Program-made: the position numbers and the translations under genes
Part shown: positions 1 through 9,334 of the stretch, one piece after another
Layout of the letters: each line of letters begins with the position of its first letter
Numbering within the stretch: the stretch's first letter is position 1
Assembly: GCF_030407435.1 (NCBI RefSeq)
Contig: NZ_JASDDK010000007.1
Span: 1-64,000 of the forward strand
Reading direction: 5' to 3'
Origin: Winogradskyella bathintestinalis
GTDB lineage: Bacteria; Bacteroidota; Bacteroidia; Flavobacteriales; Flavobacteriaceae
DNA length: 64,000 bases
Notes under the pieces: model-generated
What the model was told of the DNA's origin: nothing
Database searches by the model: none
The model's input: the letters and a program-made list of their open reading frames with translations, nothing else

Positions 1-109
1 TAAGGTGGTTATAGCGACGGGGCTCACCTCTTACCATTCCGAACAGAGTAGTTAAGCCCGTTTGCGCCGATGGTACTGCTTTACTGTGGAAGAGTAGGTC
101 GCCGCCTTT
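1..109 (+). rRNA. rrf: 5S ribosomal RNA (5' end at window edge)
   Basis: The sequence carries the conserved 5S core (CCGAACAGAGTAGTTAAGC near 38-57). It has closing-helix complementarity between AAGGTGG (2-8) and CCGCCTT (102-108). One or a few 5' bases may lie upstream of the window. It is the last gene of an rRNA operon whose 16S and 23S genes are outside, and a strong terminator follows directly. Confidence 0.93.
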
Positions 110-114
110 TTTAG

Positions 115-148
115 AAACCCTTACTATGTTTATAGTAAGGGTTTTTTT
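115..148 (+). terminator. Rho-independent terminator of the rRNA operon
   Basis: A perfect 13-bp stem (115-127 with 132-144) closes a GTTT loop and runs into a T tract. It lies 6 bp after the 5S rRNA and ends the rrn transcript before the helicase gene. Confidence 0.92.
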
Positions 149-204
149 GTTTATCTACTAAAAGAACTTTTTACTATCTTCAAACTTTAGATCCTATACC
201 AAGT

Positions 205-2643
205 ATGAAAGAAAACAAAGAATTAAATTTAGCTTGGAATTTTGTAAATAATACCAATAGAAACATTTTCTTAACAGGTAAAGCGGGTACTGGGAAAACT
301 ACTTTCTTGCATAAATTAAAAATGCAATCGCAAAAACGAATGGTAATTGTTGCTCCAACTGGTGTAGCTGCTATTAATGCAAAGGGTGTAACTATTCATT
401 CTTTTTTTCAATTACCTTTTGGACCTATTCTGCCTGATTCAGATTTAAAATCTTCGACTGGATTTAATAGAAAGTTCAGTAAAACAAAAATTAATATAAT
501 TAAATCCTTAGACCTATTAGTTATAGATGAAATTAGTATGGTTAGGGCTGATTTATTAGATGGTATTGATAAAACATTAAGACGTTTTAAAAATAGAAAT
601 TTGGTATTTGGTGGCGTGCAATTACTAATGATAGGAGATCTTCAACAATTATCTCCAGTAATAAAAGAACATGAATGGAGATTATTAAGTTCTTATTACA
701 AAAATGCCTTCTTTTTTAGTAGTCACGCATATAATAATAGCAATGCTTTAGTTATAGAATTAAAACAAATTTATAGACAAGATAATCCTGTTTTTATTAA
801 TATTTTAAATGAAATTAGAAACAATCAACTAAGTCAACATTCTGCACAAGAATTAAATAAACGATACTTGCCTAATTTTGAACCGAAGGAAGATGAAGGT
901 TATATTTCTTTAACAACACATAATAATAAGGCACGACAAACTAATCTGGTAGAATTAGAAAAACTAGATACTAAATCACGTACCTATAAAGCAAAAATAC
1001 AAGGCAATTTTCCTGAGCATTCGTATCCGAATAAAGAAGAATTAACATTAAAGGAGGGGGCACAAGTGATGTTTATTAAAAACGATAGTTCTGAAGAAAA
1101 GCGTTACTTTAATGGAAAAATAGGTAAAGTTGTTTTATTGGATAAAGATGAAGTTATTATTAACTGTCCAGATGATGACTTTAATATTGTAACTAAGCCT
1201 GAAATTTGGGAAAATATAAAATACACAGTAGATTCTGAGACCAAAGCAATTTCAGAGGATAAAATTGGCAGTTACACCCAAATGCCATTACGGTTGGCAT
1301 GGTCTATTACCATACATAAAAGTCAAGGTTTAACTTTTGAAAAAGCCATTATAGATGCGCAAGGAGCATTTGCTCATGGTCAAACTTATGTAGCACTAAG
1401 TCGCTGTAAGTCGCTTGAAGGTTTGGTTTTAAAAAGTAAAATCACACCAAATCAAATTATAAGTGACGGTAATGTGATTTCGTTTAACAGGGATGCAGAA
1501 GCCAACCAACCTACTGATGACATTCTGCTACATTCGCAAAAGATATTTCAACTCGATTTAATTTCAGACATCTTTAATTTCTATAAATTTTTATATCCTA
1601 TAGATAGAATTTTGGATATTTATTACAAAAACAGAGCTAGTATAGAAGGTTCTATTGATTCCTCTCTATTAGCTATAAAAGATAGTGTAACTCACTTATT
1701 AAAAGTTAGTAATACATTTAAAAGTCAATTGAAATCAATCGATAGTACCTCTGAAATACCAGAATCGAATTCGGCACTACAAGAACGTTTTGTTAAAGCC
1801 ATCAGCTATTTTCAAGAGCAAACAAAATCATCAATTGAAACGTCACTAAAGTCTTTAGGTTTCACAACCGATAATAAAACTGTCGAAAAAGATATCAATA
1901 AACAGTTAGAGACTCTAGAAGAATTATTGACAGCCAAGTTGCTATATTTTGAAGGTCTACAAACAGGTTTTAACATGCATCAGTTTTTAGAATTAAAAGC
2001 TAAATCGGTATTTCTAGGAAAAGAAAAACCTAAAAAACAACGAAAAGCTGTTGTAGATGGCACTACTAATGTTGCCCTTTTTGAATTATTAAGAGAACTT
2101 AGAAATCAAATTGCCAATAGAGAAGATCTCGTGCATTTTCAGGTTTTTACTCAAAAATCTTTATATGCTATGTGTGAAACCTTACCCACAACGCGACAAG
2201 AACTTAAAGCCATTCATGGCATGGGAAAAACACGAATTACAAAATACGGTAAAGAAATTTTAAATGTCATTATAAATTATTGCGATGAAAATGATATTGA
2301 AGTTTCAGATGAACCCATAACCATTGAAGTTCAAGAACCTAATAAGCGCAAAAGTGATACCAAGAAGATTTCCTTAGACCTGTATAAAACTGGAAAATCC
2401 ATAGAGCAAATTGCCATGGAACGTGAGTTAAATGTAAATACTATTTTTGGACATTTAGCAACTTTTATAGCTTCAGGTGAAATAGAAATTACTAGTTTAA
2501 TATCTAAAAAGCATTATACAGAATTGAAGGAACTTATTCCGACTAAAACTTTTGATAATCTGTCAGATTTAAAACATCAGTTAGACGATAAATATTCTTA
2601 TGGTGAACTAAGATTGGTATTGCAAGTCCTCGAAAATGTCTAA
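205..2643 (+). CDS. PIF1/RecD-like helicase with HRDC and C-terminal HTH domains
   Basis: Predicted superfamily 1 DNA helicase of 812 residues. The N-terminal half is PIF1-like: Walker A GKAGTGKTT at residues 25-33, Walker B with DEIS near 108-111, and the late helicase motif THKSQGLTF followed by TYVALSRC, typical of PIF1/RecD2 proteins. Residues about 640-710 resemble an HRDC nucleic-acid binding domain (CETLPTTRQELKAIHGMGKTR). The last 70 residues match the helix-turn-helix (HTH_40) tail that follows HRDC in Bacteroidota helicases. A role in DNA repair, replication or G-quadruplex processing is inferred from the family. It stands alone, 57 bp after the rRNA terminator. The exact substrate cannot be read from sequence. 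Confidence 0.9.
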   Translation: MKENKELNLAWNFVNNTNRNIFLTGKAGTGKTTFLHKLKMQSQKRMVIVAPTGVAAINAKGVTIHSFFQLPFGPILPDSDLKSSTGFNRKFSKTKINIIKSLDLLVIDEISMVRADLLDGIDKTLRRFKNRNLVFGGVQLLMIGDLQQLSPVIKEHEWRLLSSYYKNAFFFSSHAYNNSNALVIELKQIYRQDNPVFINILNEIRNNQLSQHSAQELNKRYLPNFEPKEDEGYISLTTHNNKARQTNLVELEKLDTKSRTYKAKIQGNFPEHSYPNKEELTLKEGAQVMFIKNDSSEEKRYFNGKIGKVVLLDKDEVIINCPDDDFNIVTKPEIWENIKYTVDSETKAISEDKIGSYTQMPLRLAWSITIHKSQGLTFEKAIIDAQGAFAHGQTYVALSRCKSLEGLVLKSKITPNQIISDGNVISFNRDAEANQPTDDILLHSQKIFQLDLISDIFNFYKFLYPIDRILDIYYKNRASIEGSIDSSLLAIKDSVTHLLKVSNTFKSQLKSIDSTSEIPESNSALQERFVKAISYFQEQTKSSIETSLKSLGFTTDNKTVEKDINKQLETLEELLTAKLLYFEGLQTGFNMHQFLELKAKSVFLGKEKPKKQRKAVVDGTTNVALFELLRELRNQIANREDLVHFQVFTQKSLYAMCETLPTTRQELKAIHGMGKTRITKYGKEILNVIINYCDENDIEVSDEPITIEVQEPNKRKSDTKKISLDLYKTGKSIEQIAMERELNVNTIFGHLATFIASGEIEITSLISKKHYTELKELIPTKTFDNLSDLKHQLDDKYSYGELRLVLQVLENV

Positions 2644-3030
2644 ATTAATATTACTCTACGATTACGTATTTTACTAAATAACCATTCGTTTATTATTATC
2701 AATAAAATCGAAGTGATTAAGACATATCCAAAGCACCATACTACCATAAGCTATGTAGCAACACTGTTTTTAGGATAGATCATTATTCATATTTAATTCT
2801 ACTAAATAAAAAAGAACTTGTCGTAAATTAACGATTGGACTATTGGTTTTAAATATTAAAAATCGAGTTTCAGTCAAAAAGAATATTATAATCTATCTTA
2901 TTGTACATGGAGGCCGAAAATTAAATTATAGATTCTAGAGGATTAGAAGAAATGTTAAAATTTTAAAAAATCCTGCACGCTTGATTGAGTGCCAAAAAAA
3001 TTTGTATTTAAGCTTATCTTTATGGTTCAT
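2644..3030. other. Intergenic region, nothing recognised
   Basis: This 387-bp AT-rich stretch lies between convergent genes. No open frame of coding character, RNA fold or repeat stands out. Only the terminator at its right end is clear. Confidence 0.6.
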
Positions 3031-3060
3031 AAAAAAACCCATCATAAAACAATGATGGGC
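3031..3060 (-). terminator. Terminator of the acyl-CoA dehydrogenase gene
   Basis: Inverted repeat CCCATCAT/ATGATGGG (3038-3045 with 3052-3059) has a 6-nt loop. On the minus strand it is followed by seven T. It sits 27 bp after the stop codon. Confidence 0.88.
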
Positions 3061-3086
3061 TCTAAAATTTGGTATTTTATATGATA

Positions 3087-4229
3087 TTATTCCTTTATCA
3101 AACCACGAGAAATAACAATTTTTTGTATTTCTGACGTTCCTTCGTAAATCTGGGTAATTTTTGCATCACGCATTAATCGCTCTACATGGTATTCTTTCAC
3201 AAACCCATTTCCACCATGAATCTGCACGGCTTCAACCGTATGTTCCATGGCCACTTTACTCGCATAAAGTTTAGCCATAGCACTAGACATGTCGTAATTA
3301 TTTCCTTGGTCTTTGTCCCAAGCAGCTTTCATTACTAACATTCTAGCTGCTTCAATTTCTGTGTGCATATCAGCCAATTTAAATGCAATGGCTTGATGAT
3401 TACAAATTTCGGTTCCGAAAGCTTTACGTTCCTTAGAATATTTTAAAGCCAATTCATATGCTCCGGCAGCAATACCTAAAGCTTGTGCTGCAATACCTAT
3501 TCGACCTCCAGAAAGCGTTTTCATAGCAAATCTAAATCCAAATCCATCATCACCAATCCGATTTTCTTTTGGTACCTTAACATCATTAAACTGTAAAGTA
3601 TGAGTATCACTTCCTCTAATTCCTAATTTATCTTCTTTAGGACCAATATCAAAACCAGGCATTCCTTTTTCAATGATAAATGCATTTATACCGTGAGATC
3701 CTTTATGTTTGTCAGTTTGAGCAATAACTAAATAGATTTCTGCGCGCCCACCATTTGTAATCCAGTTTTTAGTACCATTTAAAACATAATGGTCACCTTT
3801 ATCAATCGCTGTGGTTCTTTGCGAAGTTGCATCACTACCTGCTTCTGGTTCACTTAAACAAAATGCTCCGATACACTCGCCTGTAGCTAATTTGGTTAAA
3901 TATTTTTCTTTCTGTGCCTCATTGCCATAGGCTTCAAGGCCATAACATACCAGAGAATTATTTACAGAAACCATTACAGAAGCAGAAGCATCAATTTTAG
4001 ATAGTTCTTCCATAATCAGCACATAAGAAATGGCATCCATACCACTTCCTCCATACTTGGGATCTACCATAATTCCTAAAAACCCCAATTCACCCATCTT
4101 ACGGACTAACTCATCAGGAAATGTTTGAGCATTATCTCGCTCTATAACTCCTGGAAGTAATTCAGTTTGTGCAAAATCTCGCGCAGCGTCGCGAATCATT
4201 AAATGTTCTTCTGTTAAATTAAAGTCCAT
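3087..4229 (-). CDS. Acyl-CoA dehydrogenase (short/medium-chain type)
   Basis: FAD-dependent acyl-CoA dehydrogenase, 380 residues, the usual length for the SCAD/MCAD/BCAD family. It catalyses alpha,beta-desaturation of acyl-CoA in fatty-acid or branched-chain amino-acid breakdown and passes electrons to electron-transfer flavoprotein. Seen: the family signature CLSEPEAGSDA at 124-134; the FAD-binding WITNGG segment; the C-terminal IYEGTSEIQ in which Glu363 matches the catalytic base of SCAD/MCAD; and QIHGGNGF upstream of it. It is a single gene on the minus strand with its own terminator. Chain-length preference cannot be told; a butyryl-CoA-like enzyme is the best guess. Confidence 0.95.
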   Translation of the reverse strand: MDFNLTEEHLMIRDAARDFAQTELLPGVIERDNAQTFPDELVRKMGELGFLGIMVDPKYGGSGMDAISYVLIMEELSKIDASASVMVSVNNSLVCYGLEAYGNEAQKEKYLTKLATGECIGAFCLSEPEAGSDATSQRTTAIDKGDHYVLNGTKNWITNGGRAEIYLVIAQTDKHKGSHGINAFIIEKGMPGFDIGPKEDKLGIRGSDTHTLQFNDVKVPKENRIGDDGFGFRFAMKTLSGGRIGIAAQALGIAAGAYELALKYSKERKAFGTEICNHQAIAFKLADMHTEIEAARMLVMKAAWDKDQGNNYDMSSAMAKLYASKVAMEHTVEAVQIHGGNGFVKEYHVERLMRDAKITQIYEGTSEIQKIVISRGLIKE

Positions 4230-4320
4230 AAACTATCGTAATTATTGATTTCTTTAAAATTTCATGCAAAGATAATTTTTTATTGCAGTATTTTCAATAA
4301 GTAATATTATTTTTACTAAT

Positions 4321-5394
4321 ATGACAAAATCAGATTATAAGGTTATAGGGGTAATGTCTGGAACTTCTTTAGACGGTATCGATATAATCTATGCTACCTA
4401 CACCTATAATAAGTTTTGGGAATTTGAAATTGAATATGCTGAAACCATAGCGTATCCTAAGACATGGCACTCAATTTTAAGTAAGTTGGTGAAAACTTCA
4501 ATAAATAATCTGCAAACAATTGATAATGCATATACTGAATATTTAGCGCAGACTATTTTAGATTTTATAAATAGAAACCATCTTGAAGCCATAGATTTTA
4601 TTGCTTCGCATGGACATACTGCTTTACATCAACCTGAAAATACACTCACTTATCAAATAGGAAATCAACAACTTTTAGCAGAAAAACTAAACCGAAAGAT
4701 TGTATGTGATTTTAGAGTACAAGATGTTAAACTTGGTGGACAAGGTGCCCCTTTGGTACCAATTGGTGATCAATTGCTATTTAAGGATTATGATTATTGC
4801 CTTAATCTCGGGGGTTTCGCTAATATATCTTACGAACGTAATAACGAGAGAATCGCTTTTGATATATGTCCAGTTAATATTGTTCTAAATTATTATGTTT
4901 CCAATTTAGGTTTAGCATACGACGATAATGGTCATTTAGCTTCAACCGGAAACGTACAATACGATTTATTGGTTCAACTCAACGAACTCGATTTCTATAA
5001 AGAACAGCCACCAAAATCGTTGGGTTTAGAATGGGTTCAATTTAATTGTTTTGCTATAATAGATGCTCGTCAAATTGAAATTAAAGATATATTAAGAACT
5101 TATGTTGAGCATATTGCTATTCAAATTTCAAAAATATTAAGTCATACAAATTCTAGAGTTTTGGTTACGGGAGGTGGCGTATATAATAAATTTTTAATGC
5201 AAAGAATTCGGACGCTTTCGAATGCTATAATAAGTATTCCTGATAATGAAATCGTAGAATATAAAGAGGCCTTAATTTTTGGGTTGCTGGGTATTCTTAA
5301 AGATAGAGGTGAAGTGAATTGTTTAAAAAGTGTAACAGGAGCTACAAGAAACCATTCGTCAGGAAAAATTATGTATCCTGAAATGCAAAATTAA
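4321..5394 (+). CDS. anmK: Anhydro-N-acetylmuramic acid kinase
   Basis: AnmK hydrolyses the 1,6-anhydro bond and phosphorylates anhydro-MurNAc to MurNAc-6-phosphate during peptidoglycan recycling in the cytoplasm. The 357-residue protein has the family N-terminus GVMSGTSLDG (10-19), the ASHGHTALHQ segment, QGAPLVPIGD, NLGGFANIS and a C-terminal VTGGGVYNKFL ATP-binding segment of the ASKHA fold. Length is close to the E. coli enzyme (about 369). It opens a plus-strand run, divergent from the acyl-CoA dehydrogenase, with a 38-bp gap before the next gene. Confidence 0.95.
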   Translation: MTKSDYKVIGVMSGTSLDGIDIIYATYTYNKFWEFEIEYAETIAYPKTWHSILSKLVKTSINNLQTIDNAYTEYLAQTILDFINRNHLEAIDFIASHGHTALHQPENTLTYQIGNQQLLAEKLNRKIVCDFRVQDVKLGGQGAPLVPIGDQLLFKDYDYCLNLGGFANISYERNNERIAFDICPVNIVLNYYVSNLGLAYDDNGHLASTGNVQYDLLVQLNELDFYKEQPPKSLGLEWVQFNCFAIIDARQIEIKDILRTYVEHIAIQISKILSHTNSRVLVTGGGVYNKFLMQRIRTLSNAIISIPDNEIVEYKEALIFGLLGILKDRGEVNCLKSVTGATRNHSSGKIMYPEMQN

Positions 5395-5427
5395 TAACTA
5401 TTTCACTTTTTAGCTTATAGAGTTTTT

Positions 5428-5435
5428 TATATTTG
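5428..5435 (+). promoter_or_regulatory. Bacteroidota -7 box overlapping the TTG start of the dehydrogenase
   Basis: TATATTTG fits the TAnnTTTG consensus exactly. The usual predicted TTG start codon (5433) lies inside it. No good -33 TTTG is visible, so the promoter is tentative. Confidence 0.35.
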
Positions 5436-6689
5436 TTACAACTAAATAAACAACAAAAATTGATAAAAGATCTACTTCAGAAATACGAAAACAAAGCTCC
5501 AGAAATCGTATTTCATTGGAACGACTCTGAAACAGATGCAGAGGGTTGGACTGTAATAAACTCATTGCGAGGCGGAGCAGCAGGAGGAGGAACACGAATG
5601 CGAAAAGGATTAGATAGAAATGAAGTGTTATCTCTAGCTAAGACGATGGAAGTAAAATTTACGGTTTCAGGTCCTGCAATCGGAGGCGCAAAATCTGGAA
5701 TTAACTTCGATCCTCAAGATCCACGTAAAAAAGGTGTTTTAGAGCGATGGTATGCGGCCGTTTCTCCACTGTTAAAAAGTTATTATGGTACGGGTGGCGA
5801 TTTAAATGTTGATGAAATTCACGAGGTTATCCCCATCACAGAAGAAAGTGGTGTATGGCATCCGCAAGAAGGTGTTTTTGAAGGTCATTTTAAACCTACA
5901 ATAGCTGACAAAATTAATAGAATTGGTCAGTTAAGGCAAGGAGTTATTAAGGTTATAGAAAATTCTGATTACTCTCCAGACGTTAATAAAAAATATACGG
6001 TGGCAGATATGATCACTGGTTATGGTGTTGCCATTGCAGCAAAACATTTTTACGATATAAATGGATACACTATAAAAGGAAAACGTGTCATTGTTCAAGG
6101 TTTTGGTAATGTTGGTGCCGCTGCGGCTTTCTATTTTGCCCAGATGGGTGCTAAAGTAGTAGGTATAATTGACAAAATGGGCGGCTTAATTAATGAAGAA
6201 GGATTTTCATTTAAAGAAATTACGGATTTATATCTTGATAAAAATGGAAATACTTTAATTGCAGAAAATTTAATCCCATTTAAAGAAATCAATGAAAAAA
6301 TCTGGTCTTTAAAGGCGGAAGTATTCGCACCTTGTGCAGCTTCTCGATTGGTAACTAAAGACCAAATAGATCAAATGATTTCTACAGGTTTAGAAGTTAT
6401 TACCTGTGGTGCAAATGTGCCTTTTGCAGATAAAGAAATATTTTTCGGCCCTATTATGGAATATACGGACCAAAAGATTAGTTTAATACCAGATTTTATT
6501 TCAAACTGTGGTATGGCTCGTGTATTTGCCTATTTTATGGAACGCAGAGTACAAATGACTGATGAAGCCATTTTTAAAGACACTTCCAAAGTTATACGAA
6601 AAGCGCTAAAAGAAGTACATAAAAATAACCCAACCACAATAGGCATTAGCGAAACAGCTTTTGAAATTGCATTGAGACAATTAATATAA
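5433..6689 (+). CDS. Glu/Leu/Phe/Val-type NAD(P)-dependent amino acid dehydrogenase
   Basis: Oxidative deamination of an amino acid (glutamate or branched-chain) with NAD(P). The protein is 418 residues from the TTG at 5433. Seen: the GGAKSG motif with catalytic Lys87; RGGAAGGGTRM in the substrate region; the Rossmann fingerprint GFGNVG at 223-228; and CGANVP near the C-terminus. Starts are uncertain. There is no in-frame ATG before codon 56, TTG 5433 falls in a promoter-like box, and a second TTG at 5460 (before IKDLLQKYE) would give a protein nine residues shorter. It is followed 12 bp later by nhaD. Substrate choice between Glu and Leu is not decidable by eye. Confidence 0.9.
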   Translation: MLQLNKQQKLIKDLLQKYENKAPEIVFHWNDSETDAEGWTVINSLRGGAAGGGTRMRKGLDRNEVLSLAKTMEVKFTVSGPAIGGAKSGINFDPQDPRKKGVLERWYAAVSPLLKSYYGTGGDLNVDEIHEVIPITEESGVWHPQEGVFEGHFKPTIADKINRIGQLRQGVIKVIENSDYSPDVNKKYTVADMITGYGVAIAAKHFYDINGYTIKGKRVIVQGFGNVGAAAAFYFAQMGAKVVGIIDKMGGLINEEGFSFKEITDLYLDKNGNTLIAENLIPFKEINEKIWSLKAEVFAPCAASRLVTKDQIDQMISTGLEVITCGANVPFADKEIFFGPIMEYTDQKISLIPDFISNCGMARVFAYFMERRVQMTDEAIFKDTSKVIRKALKEVHKNNPTTIGISETAFEIALRQLI

Positions 6690-6701
6690 ATCCCTTAAGA
6701 T

Positions 6702-8093
6702 ATGGAAACTGTAATAATTCTTGTATTCGTTATTGGCTATTTGGCTATAACCTTAGAGCATAATATTAAAATCGATAAATTAATTCCAGCTTTAGTGATG
6801 ATGGCAATTAGCTGGGCTTTAATTTCGTTGGGTGTTGATGGATTTTCGCAATGGTTTGATTCGGCAAATCATAATTTAATGGAAAATTTTGGTTTATTAG
6901 GTCATGAAGAAAAGATGCATCTTATGGAAGAGACCTTACTTCATCATTTAGGCAAAACCGCAGAAATTTTAGTGTTCTTGCTAGGAGCAATGACCATCGT
7001 TGAAATTATAGATTATTTTGACGGGTTTTCCACTATTAAAAACGCCGTAAATTTTAATAGTAGAAGAAAATTGCTATGGATGTTCTCTATCTTAGCTTTT
7101 ATCCTTTCAGCAATTATTGATAACCTAACAGCTACGATTGTGTTAATTTCAATACTTCAGAAAATAGTAAAGGAACGAGATGTAAGAATTTGGTATGCAG
7201 GTTTAATTATTATTGCTGCCAACGCAGGCGGAGCGTGGTCTCCTATAGGAGATGTTACTACGACAATGTTATGGATTGGTGATAAGGTATCTACAGGTAA
7301 ACTGTTTGTGTATTTATTTATTCCATCTTTATTATGTATGGTAGTTCCCACTTTCATCGCTTCACTTCTTAAACCTTTTAAAGGCGATTTAGAACTACAG
7401 GAAGCTACAGATAAACCAAAAAACAAGTATAGTTCTACTATGTTATTCTTAGGACTTGGAGCTATAATTTTTGTGCCAATTTTTAAAGTCATTACGCACT
7501 TACCTCCTTATGTAGGTATGATGCTCTCATTAGGGGTTGTGGCAATTTTTGCAGAAATTTATAGTAATTCAAAATTTGCCATTTCTGAAGTGGTATCGGA
7601 AGAGCACACGCAAAATGCAAGCCATAGTCCCGTACATCATTCCTTATCTAAAATTGAATTGCCAAGTATTTTATTCTTCTTAGGGATATTAATGGCTGTG
7701 GCCGCATTAGAATCATTAGGTATATTGTTCAACTTTGCAGGATCCTTGCAAGAATCAATGCCAATGTTAGGTACTGAGTTTCATCATGAAGGTGTGTCAG
7801 ATTTAGTCGTATTACTTTTAGGTGTGGGGTCTGCAGTTATAGACAATGTGCCGTTAGTGGCTGCCAGTTTAGGGATGTTTTCGGAACCAATGGATAATGA
7901 GCTATGGCATTTCATTGCGTATTCTGCCGGTACAGGAGGAAGTATGCTAATTATCGGTTCAGCAGCTGGTGTAGTTGCTATGGGAATGGAAAAAATAGAT
8001 TTCTTTTGGTATTTAAAGAAAATATCTTGGTTGGCTTTTATCGGCTTTATTGCTGGTGCAGCCGCCTTTATGGTAACAAGATCTATTTTTTAA
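6702..8093 (+). CDS. nhaD: Na+/H+ antiporter, NhaD family
   Basis: Inner-membrane antiporter of 463 residues with about a dozen hydrophobic helices, exporting Na+ (or Li+) in exchange for protons. Family features visible: SAIIDNLTATIVL in the middle; the GGAWSPIGDVTTTMLW segment; and the second inverted half with GSAVIDNVPLVAAS and GTGGSMLIIGSAAG. These are the paired DN motifs of the ion-transporter (IT) superfamily. It lies between the amino-acid dehydrogenase and exbB. The neighbourhood suggests linked Na+ and proton gradient use, as expected of a marine bacterium. Confidence 0.93.
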   Translation: METVIILVFVIGYLAITLEHNIKIDKLIPALVMMAISWALISLGVDGFSQWFDSANHNLMENFGLLGHEEKMHLMEETLLHHLGKTAEILVFLLGAMTIVEIIDYFDGFSTIKNAVNFNSRRKLLWMFSILAFILSAIIDNLTATIVLISILQKIVKERDVRIWYAGLIIIAANAGGAWSPIGDVTTTMLWIGDKVSTGKLFVYLFIPSLLCMVVPTFIASLLKPFKGDLELQEATDKPKNKYSSTMLFLGLGAIIFVPIFKVITHLPPYVGMMLSLGVVAIFAEIYSNSKFAISEVVSEEHTQNASHSPVHHSLSKIELPSILFFLGILMAVAALESLGILFNFAGSLQESMPMLGTEFHHEGVSDLVVLLLGVGSAVIDNVPLVAASLGMFSEPMDNELWHFIAYSAGTGGSMLIIGSAAGVVAMGMEKIDFFWYLKKISWLAFIGFIAGAAAFMVTRSIF

Positions 8094-8166
8094 TATACTT
8101 AAGCCAAAAACACAACGTTATAACAACAAGAATTAAAATTCAAACATTTTATTTAAATAAATTAGT

Positions 8167-8862
8167 ATGATATCATTAAGTACTATTCAAGATGAAGCAG
8201 AAGTTTTAACGGATGGAGAATCCGTTGAAAAAACCTTGTCTATAATTGAATTGATTACAAGTGGAGGCACATCAGGAATTGTTATTATTCTGATTTTATT
8301 CCTTTTATTAGTTGTAGCTATTTATATTTATTTTGAACGCATTTTTGCAATTAAAGCAGCATCAAAGGTCGATTCTAATTTTATGAATCAAATAAAGGAC
8401 CATGTCAGTAACGGAAAGATAGATTCGGCCCAAATGTTATGTGCTCAGCAAAATTCGCCTGTATCTAGATTAATCGCCAAAGGTATTACAAGGATAGGAA
8501 AACCTTTGGAAGATATTAATACCGCCATTGAAAACGCTGGACGACTAGAAATATATAATCTTGAAAAAAACGTAAGCGTTTTAGCAACAATCTCTGGAGT
8601 TGCACCAATGATTGGTTTCTTAGGAACTGTGGTTGGGATGATTATTTCAATTTTTGAACTGGCAAATGCTGGGGGCACCATTCAAATGGATGTTCTTGCC
8701 AGTGGGTTATATACCGCAATGACTACAACCGTAGGCGGACTTATTGTTGGTATTGTGGCTTACGTGGCTTATAACCATGTTGTAGGACGATCAAACAAAG
8801 TCGTTTACCAAATGGAAGCTAATTCTATTGAGTTTTTAGATCACCTAAACGAACCAATCTAA
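8167..8862 (+). CDS. exbB: MotA/TolQ/ExbB proton channel protein
   Basis: Inner-membrane proton-channel subunit of the TonB energising complex, 231 residues. Three hydrophobic segments are visible (about 35-57, 137-160, 177-200). They have the ExbB order: an N-terminal helix, a cytoplasmic loop of about 80 residues, then a helical pair. The conserved GVAPMIGFLGTVVGMI and TAMTTTVGGLIVGI segments line the channel in the family. exbD follows after 4 bp and tonB after that, so the three form one operon. Confidence 0.95.
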   Translation: MISLSTIQDEAEVLTDGESVEKTLSIIELITSGGTSGIVIILILFLLLVVAIYIYFERIFAIKAASKVDSNFMNQIKDHVSNGKIDSAQMLCAQQNSPVSRLIAKGITRIGKPLEDINTAIENAGRLEIYNLEKNVSVLATISGVAPMIGFLGTVVGMIISIFELANAGGTIQMDVLASGLYTAMTTTVGGLIVGIVAYVAYNHVVGRSNKVVYQMEANSIEFLDHLNEPI

Positions 8863-8866
8863 ATTT

Positions 8867-9259
8867 ATGAACATAAGAGGAAGAAATAAAGTAACACCAG
8901 AATTTAATTTCGCGTCCATGACGGATATTGTGTTCTTGTTATTAATCTTTTTTATGATAGCATCAACATTGGTCAGTACAAATGCGATTGATATTATTTT
9001 GCCAAAAGCAAGTGGTAAAACAGAAAATAAAAAATCGACAGCAGTAAGTATCAAAAAAGATTTAACCTATTATATCGATCAGAAACGTGTTGGTGAAAGT
9101 GTTTTAGAAACGCAATTGTTATCAATACTTTCAAACCAAGAATCACCAACTATTGTTTTACGGGCGGAAAAATCTGTTCCTGTAGAGAATGTCGTGAAAG
9201 TAATGGATATAGCCAATCGGAATAAATTTAAAGTGATATTAGCGGTACAGCCGAATTAG
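8867..9259 (+). CDS. exbD: ExbD/TolR family biopolymer transport protein
   Basis: Partner of ExbB in the proton-driven motor. The 130-residue protein has a single N-terminal membrane helix (about 19-40) containing Asp20 in the MTDIVFLLLIFF context, the protonatable residue of ExbD/TolR. A periplasmic domain follows, ending in VMDIANRNKFKVILAVQP. The start codon is 4 bp after the exbB stop, indicating translational coupling. tonB starts 75 bp downstream. Confidence 0.95.
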   Translation: MNIRGRNKVTPEFNFASMTDIVFLLLIFFMIASTLVSTNAIDIILPKASGKTENKKSTAVSIKKDLTYYIDQKRVGESVLETQLLSILSNQESPTIVLRAEKSVPVENVVKVMDIANRNKFKVILAVQPN

Positions 9260-9334
9260 CGGTATTGATTTAAGAATGATTTAATAACCGCAAAGATTTA
9301 AAAAACTGAGAGGTTTAAAAATAGTAACAATAAA

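Noticed and set aside
7904..8170. 88-codon plus-strand frame overlapping the end of nhaD
   Set aside because: It is in another frame over a conserved antiporter end, with Cys/Phe-rich shadow composition.
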